From Arcicella sp034519515 (GTDB lineage: Bacteria > Bacteroidota > Bacteroidia > Cytophagales > Spirosomataceae), in the NCBI GenBank assembly GCA_034519515.1, contig JAXHOK010000055.1:1-64000 (forward strand): DNA of 64,000 nucleotides, read 5' to 3'. Position 1 is the first letter of the stretch; every line of letters begins with the position of its first letter. A program made the position numbers and the translations under genes. The notes beneath the pieces were generated by a model that searched no databases, was not told where the DNA came from, and worked only from the letters and a program-made list of their open reading frames with translations. Shown piece after piece: positions 13,401 through 20,600 of the stretch.

Positions 13401-16400
13401 CAAACTACCGCAGGTGCACCAGTAAGTGGCAATGCCAGTACCAATGATTTTGACCCAGACAAAGGTCAAACATTAGCGTTTACCAAATTGACGAATCCAG
13501 CAAACGGAACGACAACGATGAACCCAGACGGTACATTTACTTATACGCCAAATACAGGATTCACAGGTGAGGATTCATTCAAATACAAAGTTTGTGATAA
13601 CGGAACACCAGTATTGTGTGATACCGCAACAGTAACAATTACGGTTAAATCGGCGGTAACACCAGGGGTAAATCAAGCCCCAGTGGCAGTTGATGATGTG
13701 GTTGCGGGTATTGTGGGTAAAACCTTAACGTATAATGTAGGCGGTAACGACAAAGACCCAGAAGGTACGCCATTGGCTTTCAGCAAATTAGGGGGTAATC
13801 CAAACGTAACGATTGATGCTTTGGGTAATGTAACCTACACGCCACAACTCGACCCAATTACTGGTTTAATTGTGGGTGGAAACACAGTTACTTACAAAGT
13901 TTGTGATAACGGTTCGCCCGTGAAATGTGATACTGCCACGATTAATTTGACGGTAACAGTTTCGCCAACGCAACCTTTGGCAGTCAATGATATGAACAAT
14001 ACATTGATAAACACCACGGTAACTGGAACGGTCTTGACGAATGATGATACCAAAGGATTGCCAGTGTTGGTAAGTCAATTGACCTCTGCCTTGAATGGAA
14101 CTTTAATCATCAATCCAAACGGAACGTATGGTTACCTTCCTGCCAGTAATTTTGTCGGTAAAGATTCGGTTCAGTATCAAATCTGTAATAATGAAACGCC
14201 CGCAGAATGTAGCAAAGCGTGGTTATTTATCAACGTAGCACCTGCACCATTGACGGCGAACGATAAGCCTGTGGCAAATCCAGATGCGGCTCAAACGCTT
14301 GTGAATACGCCAGTTACGGGTAAAGTTACTAACAACGATACCGACCCAGAAGGGGGAGTATTGACGGCTACTAAATTGACAAATCCAACGAATGGTACAG
14401 TAGTATTTAATCCTGACGGAACATTTACTTACACGCCAACCACAGGATTTATTGGTAAAGATAAATTCACGTACAAAGTATGTGATACAGGAACATCAGT
14501 GCTTTGTGATACCGCCAGCGTAACGATTGACGTTCAACCAAAATTGACCGCAGCAACCGAAAACGATAAGCCGACGGCTCAGGATGATGCGATTTCAACG
14601 AATATCAATACGCCTAAAACGGCAACCGTAGCACCAAACGATACTGACCCGAACGCAGGACAAACCCTCGCTTTTGCAAAAGTAACGAACCCTGCACACG
14701 GAACGGTAACGATGACCTCGGACGGTGATTATACTTACACGCCAACAACGGGTTATACGGGTCCAGACAGATTCACGTATAAAGTATGTGATAACGGAAT
14801 ACCAAGTTTGTGTGATACTGCCACGGTTTATGTGGACATATTACCATTGCCAGTACCATCGGCAACAACGCCATTGGCAATCAACGACATCAACATTACG
14901 CCAAAAGATGTTCCAGCAACGGGCAATGTTTTGACGAATGATGATAAGAAAGGTTTGCCAGTAACCGCAAGCGTATTGACACCACCAACGAATGGTACAA
15001 TTGTCTTGAATCCAAACGGAACTTATACTTACACACCAACGACTGGTTTTGTTGGTAAAGATTCGGTTCAGTATCAGATTTGTAACAACAAAGTGCCAGT
15101 GGAATGTGATGTAGCTTGGTTGTTTGTCAATGTTCAGAATCCACCAGCCGTATCGCCAACGAATAATAAACCAACGGCGATAAACGACGTGAACCAAACG
15201 CCAATGAATTTGCCAGTAAGCGGAACGGTGGCTGCTAATGATTTTGATTCGGATTTAGGACAAACCTTAGCGTTTACCAAATTGACCAATCCAACCAGTG
15301 GAACGGTCGTATTCAACGCCAACGGAACCTATACTTACACGCCAGCAGTTGGCTTTGTCGGAACGGATGTATTTACCTATCAAGTATGTGATAATCAATC
15401 ACCTGCCTTGTGTGACCAGACTTCGGTAACGATAAAAGTCACGCCTGATAATAGCGGAGGCGGCAATATCAAGCCAGTGGCAAATGATGATGCTTACACG
15501 ACAAACAAAGGCGTAGGAATTACGAAAAATGCGAGCTTGAACGACAACGACCCCAACGCAGGACAGACTTTGGCATATACTTTATTGTCAATCCCAGCGA
15601 ACGGAACGGTTACTTTCAACAGCAACGGAACGTTCAATTATGCTCCAAGTGCGACGTTTGTAGGAACGGATAAATTCATGTATAAAATCTGTGATAACGG
15701 AACGCCAAGTTTGTGTGATACCGCTACGGTTTATGTATCTGTAACTGAGCCAGTGGTTAATGTTTGTGTGAATTTCAACTTAAAAGTATTGTTGGAAGGA
15801 CCATTGAATACCACCACGGGATTGATGAGTAACTTACTGAATACCAGAGGATTATTGCCAGGACAAACACCAATTGGAGCAACCGCAACGCCAACGCCAA
15901 ACGGACAACCCTACTCGGGAGCTCCTTGGAATTATGCAGGAACGGAAGTAATGCCGATCGGTGGCTATGCGGCTGATATTGTGGATTGGGTTTTGGTCTC
16001 TTTAAGAACCGACTCATTAACGACTTCGCCCGTGTTCAGAGCCGCAGGTTTATTACACCAAGATGGTTCAATAACGTTTGCGAGTCCATGTTTCACCATT
16101 GCCAATGGTTCGTACTATGTCTTGATTGAACACCGTAACCACATGGGTGTGATGAGTGATAAGAAGGTATTAGTAACGTCGGGTACATTGACGTATGACT
16201 TTACTACGAAAGATTCTTATGCTCTGACAAACCCACCATCGTATGGTCAGAAATTGAAAGGTACGAAGTATGTTATGTATGCAGCAGACCACAAGAAGAC
16301 TTTGACGAATGATAACTACGATATCAATGCGGCAGACTCGAATTTATGGAAAGTTCAATCAGGTATTTTCGATCGCTATATGTCGGGTGATTATAACTTT

Positions 16401-16475
16401 GATGCAGACGTAAATAGTGCAGATAATACGCTTTGGAAATTCAATAGTGGTCGCTTCTCGGGAGTGGCTCATTAA
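4449..16475 (+). CDS. Giant cadherin-like repeat protein, main 3' segment with dockerin-like C-terminus
   Basis: This 4008-residue open frame is the bulk of the giant protein. The GTG at 4449 is only the first in-frame codon after the last frameshift, not a true start. Order: an Ig-like CYSP module (residues 1-100); a classical cadherin-type domain with DPNSGQ and GLFSIDPLTG (about 105-205); another CYSP module; a SprB-like stretch (about 310-390); a PGYVGTDSVCV module; then 33 cadherin-like/VCBS-type repeats of about 99 residues (490-3767). The last 240 residues are a beta-rich domain (LLPGQTP, VDWVLVSLRT, EHRNHMGVMS) ending in a dockerin-like double loop (NYDINAADSNLWK, then GDYNFDADVNSADNTLWK). 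Each repeat has two cysteines in VCDNGTPVLCDTA or a similar hairpin. No type A or type B T9SS tail is visible, so the export signal is unclear. Likely extracellular adhesin or matrix protein. A strong hairpin follows the stop. Confidence 0.85.
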   Translation: MVDKCCVACVAGTTAPDITPTTTTNTCPTTTVSLAGLANTGTKPVGTTLVWSTHKVPTSVGDTLTNLTTVSTAGKYYALYFDKVSSCYSPADSVEVSFIVCNLSPDITSATTATTPENVGTTTPVYTATATDPNSGQTKTFSLETGGIDNGLFSIDPLTGVVTFIASPNFEIPTDAGGNNVYDIKVKVCDNGSPVLCDIQDVAITVTDVIECIAGTNAPIIPSTLSNICPATTADFTGLNTGTKPVGTTLIWSTNKVPTSVGDTLTNLTTVSTAGKYYALYYDKVGNCYSPADSVEVSFIVCPCPNPLVALASTSPTTCGGSDGQINLSGLTASTSFTINYQKDGGAVQSVVVLSDASGKAIITGLTIGSYTNIQALLPCVSNKVATTVFAPASCISPIITPQDSTITACTPLTTLGGGPNATATTCPGYPKVLGATATVAIVNGEVCITYKPKPGYVGTDSVCVTLCDPITLACTTLKIPVTVEPVPLAINDINLTMVNIPTSGSVATNDTKTATTDTFTEIVSPVNATSFVFNPDGTYTYTPKPDFVGKDSVQYQICSVAGNCSTAWLYLTVYGPTIGKNLPPIAQNDVAQTNVNMPVSGNLGSNDFDPEKGPLLFNNIPVTNPTNGTVTINPNGTFTYTPTTGFIGTDTFKYEVCDELNQCITATATVYVRPDPNGITNDKPNAQDDSYKTVMDVAVTANVRLNDSDPNGNILTTSVVSTVSNGTLVLTSTGGMTYTPAAGYYGTDKFTYKACDAAGLCDTATVYLVVEPPLPNAQNDINVTLKNTPVSGNILTNDSAGGLAIMLNTTPVVAPSNGTIIINANGTYTYIPNAGFVGKDSVRYAMCSASMVCDTAWLSINVIDPKIGTNNPPVANDDVAQTLKNIPVIGKVTNNDLDPDGDPLSVSVLNQPSNGTLVMNPDGTFTYTPDPGFTGRDTFNYVVCDNNGACDTASVVITVTPDFNGTANDKPNAQDDAALTNINTKVTGSLKINDTDPNGNTLTYTTTPILAASNGTVTITSTGTYTYTPATGYFGTDQFTYKVCDNGSPSLCDTATVYLTILPPTPDAQNDINVTFKNKAVTGNTATNDNGNGIPFTTNVALTVQPLHGTLTIGGNGAYTYTPALNYVGKDSAQYVICNASDKCDTAWIFVSILPDPLINGNNKPVAQNDVAQTLVDKPVSGKVTNNDIDLDGTPSDGEPLTVSLTTSPTNGTLILNPDGTFTYTPDAGFVGVDKFCYKACDLGGLCDTACVMITISPDLNGTANDKPNAQDDAALTTMNTAVTGQLKPNDTDPNGNALTYTATPILAPLHGTVTISPTTGQFVFTPTTGYVGTDAFTYKVCDNGTPSLCDTATVYLTIVPPNKKPDAINDINVTFKNTPTTGNVVTNDNLNGLVATTTLITPAKNGTLTLLPNGTYTYVPNANYVGKDSARYVLCDAINVCDTAWISLNVMPYPPSSVDNNKPVASNDVAVTNMNVPVSGSVGNNDIDPDLTQTLTFTKLTDPTPAQGTVVFNNNGTFTFTPTTGFVGNVTFQYKVCDSGTPVKCDTASVTIEVKPQSTQPNDKPVANDDAFVTYQGVGINGNAAPNDNDPNGNTLIFSKVSNPANGTVIMNANGTFSYAPNATFIGTDSFTYKICDNGTPSLCDTATVYLTVEPPKQPTANKPDAVNDIAMTVKDTPVTGNVLTNDDSKGNPVVAGLVSGNPPQHGVVTLNPNGTYTYTPTAGYVGKDSVKYVLCVDEIPLAKCDTAYIYFNVMDVPTAQNDKPIANNDVATTETGTPVKGNVLANDVDPDLTDVLTASKLTDPAHGTVTVNPDGTYTYTPTAGYVGKDYFTYKVCDNGTPVKCDSAKVEIDVTPVITPLNANVKPAAQDDALLTKINTPKSGTVAPNDTDPNIGQTLVFSQLSNTTNGTITGFNPTTGAYTYTPTAGFVGNDSFKYKVCDNGTPVLCDSATVIITVEPNNRITAPVAQNDIAITSPNTPVKGNVLTNDDGKGNPLTSSLVTPPTNGTIVFNPDGSYTYTPTLNYIGRDSVKYKVCNLLIPAECDSAWLFINVIPYPTVGNDKPVAMPDNAVTQSGSPVTSSVLGNDYDPDLGQTLTASKVSDPTNGTVTVNPNGTYTYTPTTGFVGTDVFKYKVCDNGTPQLCDTTSVTIKVTPIDPTVPVNANLKPDAGDDVVVSTGGQPVTTTVIGNDRDPNAGQTLTYTLLNQPAKGTVTLSSTGTLVWTPVIDPALPGATYTVKYKVCDNGSPVLCDTATVELRNQPSVTQPDAQDDIAVAKINSPITGNVLTNDDKKGLPVTVAVLTPPANGTFVVNPDGTYTYTPTAGTPAAGFVGTDSVQYKICNNQVPVECDSAWVTISVIPEPAVGVNDKPVASNDVTQTNAGVPVNGNASTNDFDPDLGQTLAFTKLTNPTNGTATMNPDGTFTYTPNPGFVGTDVFTYKVCDNGTPVLCDTAKVVITVEPVTTNPAVNEPPVAVDDVIAGIVGKPVTYNVGSNDKDPEGTPLAFTKLGGNPNVTIDALGNVTYTPQLDPITGLIVGGNTVTYKVCDNGSPVKCDTATINLTVTVSPTQPLAVNDINNTLINTTVTGTVLTNDDTKDLPVLVTQLTTANHGVVTINPDGTYTFIPTTNFVGKDSVQYQICNNQTPAECSKAWLYLNVAPAPTTANDKPIANPDVAQTLVNTPVSGKVTNNDTDPENGILTATKLTNPTNGTLVFNPDGTFTYTPNTGFTGKDKFTYKICDTGTPVLCDTASVTIDVQPKLTPNGANDKPTAQDDAISTTLNTPKTATVAPNDTDPNIGQTLAFAKVTDPAHGAVVVNPDGSYTYTPISGYAGPDKFTYKVCDNGTPSLCDTATVYVDVLPIPVPTPTQPEAENDIAVAKVNTPITGNVLTNDDKKGLPVTVAVVTPPANGTFVLNPDGTYTYTPTTGTPAAGFVGTDSVQYKICNNQVPVECDSAWVTISVIPEPAVGVNDKPVASNDVLQTTAGAPVSGNASTNDFDPDKGQTLAFTKLTNPANGTTTMNPDGTFTYTPNTGFTGEDSFKYKVCDNGTPVLCDTATVTITVKSAVTPGVNQAPVAVDDVVAGIVGKTLTYNVGGNDKDPEGTPLAFSKLGGNPNVTIDALGNVTYTPQLDPITGLIVGGNTVTYKVCDNGSPVKCDTATINLTVTVSPTQPLAVNDMNNTLINTTVTGTVLTNDDTKGLPVLVSQLTSALNGTLIINPNGTYGYLPASNFVGKDSVQYQICNNETPAECSKAWLFINVAPAPLTANDKPVANPDAAQTLVNTPVTGKVTNNDTDPEGGVLTATKLTNPTNGTVVFNPDGTFTYTPTTGFIGKDKFTYKVCDTGTSVLCDTASVTIDVQPKLTAATENDKPTAQDDAISTNINTPKTATVAPNDTDPNAGQTLAFAKVTNPAHGTVTMTSDGDYTYTPTTGYTGPDRFTYKVCDNGIPSLCDTATVYVDILPLPVPSATTPLAINDINITPKDVPATGNVLTNDDKKGLPVTASVLTPPTNGTIVLNPNGTYTYTPTTGFVGKDSVQYQICNNKVPVECDVAWLFVNVQNPPAVSPTNNKPTAINDVNQTPMNLPVSGTVAANDFDSDLGQTLAFTKLTNPTSGTVVFNANGTYTYTPAVGFVGTDVFTYQVCDNQSPALCDQTSVTIKVTPDNSGGGNIKPVANDDAYTTNKGVGITKNASLNDNDPNAGQTLAYTLLSIPANGTVTFNSNGTFNYAPSATFVGTDKFMYKICDNGTPSLCDTATVYVSVTEPVVNVCVNFNLKVLLEGPLNTTTGLMSNLLNTRGLLPGQTPIGATATPTPNGQPYSGAPWNYAGTEVMPIGGYAADIVDWVLVSLRTDSLTTSPVFRAAGLLHQDGSITFASPCFTIANGSYYVLIEHRNHMGVMSDKKVLVTSGTLTYDFTTKDSYALTNPPSYGQKLKGTKYVMYAADHKKTLTNDNYDINAADSNLWKVQSGIFDRYMSGDYNFDADVNSADNTLWKFNSGRFSGVAH
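5916..15750 (+). repeat. 33 tandem cadherin-like repeats in eleven A-B-C triplets
   Basis: Counting the module starts (ND or DD after an A, V or L) gives 33 units, averaging 298 nt. They fall into a strict period of three. Type A has TNDDxKG or similar in place of the calcium motif, and (K/R/T)DSxxY...C...AW(L/V/I). Types B and C carry ND-x-DP(D/N/E) or close variants. C units mostly end CDTATVYL or a similar strand followed by a proline-rich linker before the next A unit. The triplet of about 894 nt repeats eleven times with no incomplete unit. The assignment was made by eye on the translated sequence. Confidence 0.8.
11271..14850 (+). repeat. Recent tandem duplication of two triplets (six repeats)
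   Basis: The segment 11,271 to about 13,050 and the segment 13,080 to about 14,850 are near-identical at an offset of about 1809 bp. Both begin with a type A unit carrying a unique five-residue insertion (GTPAAGF before VGTDSVQYK), followed by matching B, C, A, B and C units. The duplication unit is two whole A-B-C triplets. This shows how the array grows and marks a place where assemblies may collapse or expand. Confidence 0.75.
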
Positions 16476-16480
16476 TCAAA

Positions 16481-16511
16481 TGGAAGTCGTCCTTTTGAAG
16501 GACGACTTCCA
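16481..16511 (+). terminator. Hairpin after the giant repeat gene
   Basis: Two perfect 14-nt arms (16,481-16,494 and 16,498-16,511) are separated by a 3-nt loop, starting 6 nt after the stop codon at 16,475. There is no long T-tract, only ATAAATATT. It probably ends or attenuates transcription before the next paralogue at 16,562. Confidence 0.6.
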
Positions 16512-16561
16512 TAAATATTAGGTTAAAACAATCTTAACCACCATTAACCATTAAAATCCCT

Positions 16562-17518
16562 ATGAGAAAAATATTACAATTGCTCGCTTTTGCCTTGTTT
16601 TTAGGCATGATATTACCCGAGATTACCCAAGCACAAAGTATTAAACATCCCGTTGCGGCTGGCAAATTTGGGGTACGATTTGTGATTAAAAATGTTGATT
16701 GTTCAGTATCCCCCAAAACCTTGACCGTTGCCCTGCAAGTGAAGGCAAATGCAGTGGCAGATACTTTTTTGATGGGAGATGCTAATTACAGATTTGTCTT
16801 TAAAACGGCACAATTAAACCTTTTGGGAACAGCCCCTAATTACAGTGGAAGTTTGGCGAGTCAAGAGAATTTTTCATCCCTCAGCCCAGCTAATGACTTG
16901 AATTATGGCGTGCAAAATCTGAACGGGTCTAACCAAGGGGCAACCACTGGAATTGTATCATTGAATACCTTTTATACGGGTTCAAATCAAGGAGCAAAAT
17001 TAGTCGGAACAAACTGGATGACAGTGGGCTGTGTAAAGTTTCAAGTCTTGAACGGAAATGATTGCTTTGACCTCGTTTGGAATGATGGAGTAACTTTTCC
17101 AATCACAGGAATGAGTGAAGTATATAACATTAAAACAAGTCCAAGTTTTGATTATAAACTCTCAGATGTTCCACCATCGGGATACTTTGGTAATGTAAAC
17201 GATTGTATGCTAAACTTGTGTTCACCCTTGTTGGTACAAGACGACGTGAACGCTACTGCCATGAATACTCCCGTTTCGGGACAGGTTCTGACAAATGATT
17301 TGGGCGTTGGTTTAATTGTTTCAACCACGCCAACCGTTAATGTTTCTCATGGTTCAGTAATATTAAAACCAGACGGAACTTATACCTACACACCCGCAAT
17401 AGGATATGTGGGAACAGACAGTTTTACCTATCAAGTTTGTGATGGTTCAACGCCCCAAAAATGTAATACCGCAAACGTGATAATTCAAACAATCACCATC
17501 AATTGCACACCAAAATAA
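16562..17518 (+). CDS. Short secreted paralogue: MGDANYRF domain plus one cadherin-like repeat
   Basis: A 318-residue protein with a Sec signal peptide (residues 1 to about 25, ending TQAQ). It has the N-terminal domain shared by the next three genes (about 28-215; hallmarks VAAGKFGVRF, FLMGDANYRF, GIVSLNTFY, ITGMSEVY) and one cadherin-like repeat (about 225-318; TNDLGVG, PDGTYTYTP, TDSFTYQVCD). It stops right after the repeat and lacks the C-terminal dockerin-like domain of its larger neighbour, so it looks like a minimal version. It starts 86 bp after the giant gene, with the hairpin between. The N-terminal domain resembles cohesins in its beta-strand pattern, which is inference. Function unknown; probably extracellular or surface-bound. 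Confidence 0.8.
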   Translation: MRKILQLLAFALFLGMILPEITQAQSIKHPVAAGKFGVRFVIKNVDCSVSPKTLTVALQVKANAVADTFLMGDANYRFVFKTAQLNLLGTAPNYSGSLASQENFSSLSPANDLNYGVQNLNGSNQGATTGIVSLNTFYTGSNQGAKLVGTNWMTVGCVKFQVLNGNDCFDLVWNDGVTFPITGMSEVYNIKTSPSFDYKLSDVPPSGYFGNVNDCMLNLCSPLLVQDDVNATAMNTPVSGQVLTNDLGVGLIVSTTPTVNVSHGSVILKPDGTYTYTPAIGYVGTDSFTYQVCDGSTPQKCNTANVIIQTITINCTPK

Positions 17519-17697
17519 TAGAATACCAAACTGCCCAAATAACCCATCCCAGAGCTTCTAAGTAGTTAAAAACAATTTAAAAAAAAGGTATAGATTCATC
17601 TATGCCTAAATGAACTGTATATCCACCCCCTCCGCCCTGTCAGGCGAAGACGGGTATTTTTATAAATAAGTTAAGCAACCTTAAACAATTCATTCAC

Positions 17698-20600
17698 ATG
17701 AAAAAACTGCTATCAATGCTGTTCCCTGCTGTGTTTCTCTTTTGGGGAATCACCAGTACCGCCCGGGCCCAGAGTGGTGTGCATCCCGTAGCAGCGGGAA
17801 AATTCGATGTGAGATTTACAGTCAAAAGTGTTGATTGTTCGGTCTCACCAAAAACGCTCACCATCGCAGTACAAGTTCGGGCTACATCTATCGTTGACAC
17901 CTTCCTGATGGGAGATGCCAACTATCGTTTTCGATTCAAAACCACGCAATTGAAGCTTATGGGGACAGCCCCAACGTATGCTCCAAGTTTGGTGAGTCAA
18001 GAAAACTATTCGGCAAAAGCACCGTCAAGCGATTTTAATTACGGATTTCAGAACTTGAATGGTTCTGGTGAAGGTCCAACCGATGGAATTGTGTCTCTGA
18101 ACACTTTCTATTCTGGTTCAAATGCTGGTGCAAAATTGGTTATGCCCGTTTGGACAACCGTTGCGTGCATCAAGTTTACGGTGGTTTCTGGACCATCTGA
18201 TTGTTTTGATATTGTATGGGATGACGATAAAACCTTCCCAGTTACAGGTATGAATGAAGTTTACGACCTTACCAACTCCCCTGCTTTTGATTACAAACAA
18301 GAGAACGTAGCAGCGGGAGGATATTTTGGAAACGTAAGCTCGTGTTTGAGTAATTATTGTTCACCCATTTTGGCAGAAAATGACATCAATCTTACTACTA
18401 TTGGCACGCCTGTTTCTGGGCAAGTTTTGACAAATGATGTTGGTTCAGGTTTAATAGTTACAACCACACCAATTGCTAATCCAACAAATGGAAGTGTTGT
18501 TTTAAATGCCAATGGCACTTATACATATACGCCAGCGGCTGGATATTCTGGTATTGATGTTTTCAAATATAAAGTTTGTGATAATCTCCTTCCTCAGAAA
18601 TGTGATACAGCAACGGTAACAATTACGATTCTACCAGCCGCAACGCTTCCAGGCGTGAACGCTCCACCGATTGCCCAACCAGACGTTACGCAAACAACGG
18701 TGGGTGTACCCGTGACAGGGAATGTTTTGGCGAATGACTTCGACCCTAATCCTGGGCAAGTTTTAACCGTTACTACAACGCCAAACGTGCCACCAACCAA
18801 CGGAACAGTTTCTATTTTACCAAACGGAACTTATACTTACACGCCAAATCCAGGATTTAGCGGGCAAGATACTTTCACGTATCAGGTATGTGATAATGGT
18901 TCGCCAGTAGCCTGTACAACTTCAACGGTTACGATTGATGTAACAGTAGATAATGCCCCAGCAACGGTGAACAAAAAACCAGTTGCGGGCGATGATTCAG
19001 GCACAACGCCAAAGAATACAGCCCTTACAGGTGTACTTTCAGGAAATGATACTGACCCCAATGCAGGTCAAGTTTTAGCATATACCACCACACCGATTTC
19101 AGCACCTACGCACGGTACTGTTACTATCACACCCACAGGAGGCTATACTTATACGCCAACTACGGGTTATTTAGGACCAGATGTCTTCACGTATAAAGTG
19201 TGTGATAACGGAACGCCAGTATTGTGTGATACCGCAACGGTTTATTTAACGGTAACAGGTTCGCCGAATGCTCTTCCTGTTATTGTGCCACCAGCGGTAA
19301 CACCAACAACGCCAGAAGATCCAACAACGCCATTGACCGTTTGTTATACTTATACAGATGCTGACGCTGCTGATACGCACACGCCAAGTATTTGTGGTAC
19401 AAACAATGGAACAACCACGATTGCAAGTACAAATCCAATTACTAAAACGGTTTGTTTGAGCTATACGCCCAATCCAAACTTTAGTGGTACAGATTCTATT
19501 TGTGTGAAGGTTTGTGATAATGCAGGAGGTTGTACTACCACGAAAATACCAGTAATTGTTACGCCAGTAAACGATCCACCAGTAGTATTGCCAAAATCAA
19601 TCACGATGCCAGAAGATTCTTTGGCAAAAACGATTTGTTTACCAATTGTTGATGTTGATTTGCCAACAGATACACATACGGCAGGATTATGTACTACGCC
19701 AAAGGCAGGTTCTACTGCTACGGTTTTAGTGGATAATATTACACATCAAGTTTGTATCACGTATAAACCAGCTCCAAATTTTGTTGGACAAGATACCATT
19801 TGTGTAAAAATTTGTGACGCCGCAGGACTTTGTACAACCGTATTGATTCCAGTAGTGGTTACGCCAGTGAATGACCCACCAGTAGTTACCAAAACTCCAC
19901 AAGTGGTTACGGAAGACTCGGGTGTGAATCCATTGTGTTTGCCAATTGCTGACCCCGACAACAATGATACGCATACAGTTACGGTTTGTGGAGCTGCCAA
20001 AAACGGAACGGCTACCCCAACGGTAAATAATGTTACGCATCAGGTTTGTTTGAACTATACGCCAAATCCTAATTTTACAGGACAAGACTCAGTTTGTGTT
20101 ACCATTTGTGATGCCGCAGGATTGTGTGTGAATGTAACCATTCCAATCACAGTTACACCAGTGCCAGACCCACCAGTAGTGGTGATTGTGCCGATTGTGA
20201 TGCCAGAAGATTCAGCATCTAAAACAGTTTGTATGCCAATCACTGACGCTGATGCTGGGGATTTGCACGCATATACGATTTGTGGAGCACCACAAAATGG
20301 AACGGCTGTTGTTGCGATTGATAATGCAACTCACACGCTTTGTATCACTTACACGCCTTATACCAATTTCAATGGACAGGATAGTATTTGTGTGAAAGTA
20401 TGTGATTTATTGGGGCTTTGTACCAGTGTAACTATTCCAATTACAGTAACGCCAGTGAACGATAAACCTATGGCAATCAACGATGTAAATGTTACACCGA
20501 AAGCTACGCCAGTATCAGGTAATGTTTTGACCAATGATAAAGACCCCGACACAGGACAAACACTGACTGTTACTACAACACCAGTAACCCCTCCTGCTAA

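Noticed and set aside
12921..13469. Long minus-strand frames inside the repeat array, such as this 182-codon one
   Set aside because: They are shadows of the periodic coding strand, appear at the same phase in several repeats, and have no start context or domain.
5916..15750. Tandem repeats as a possible CRISPR array
   Set aside because: The repeat period is about 298 nt, in frame, coding and divergent. There are no 24-40-nt direct repeats with unique spacers, and no cas genes in the window.
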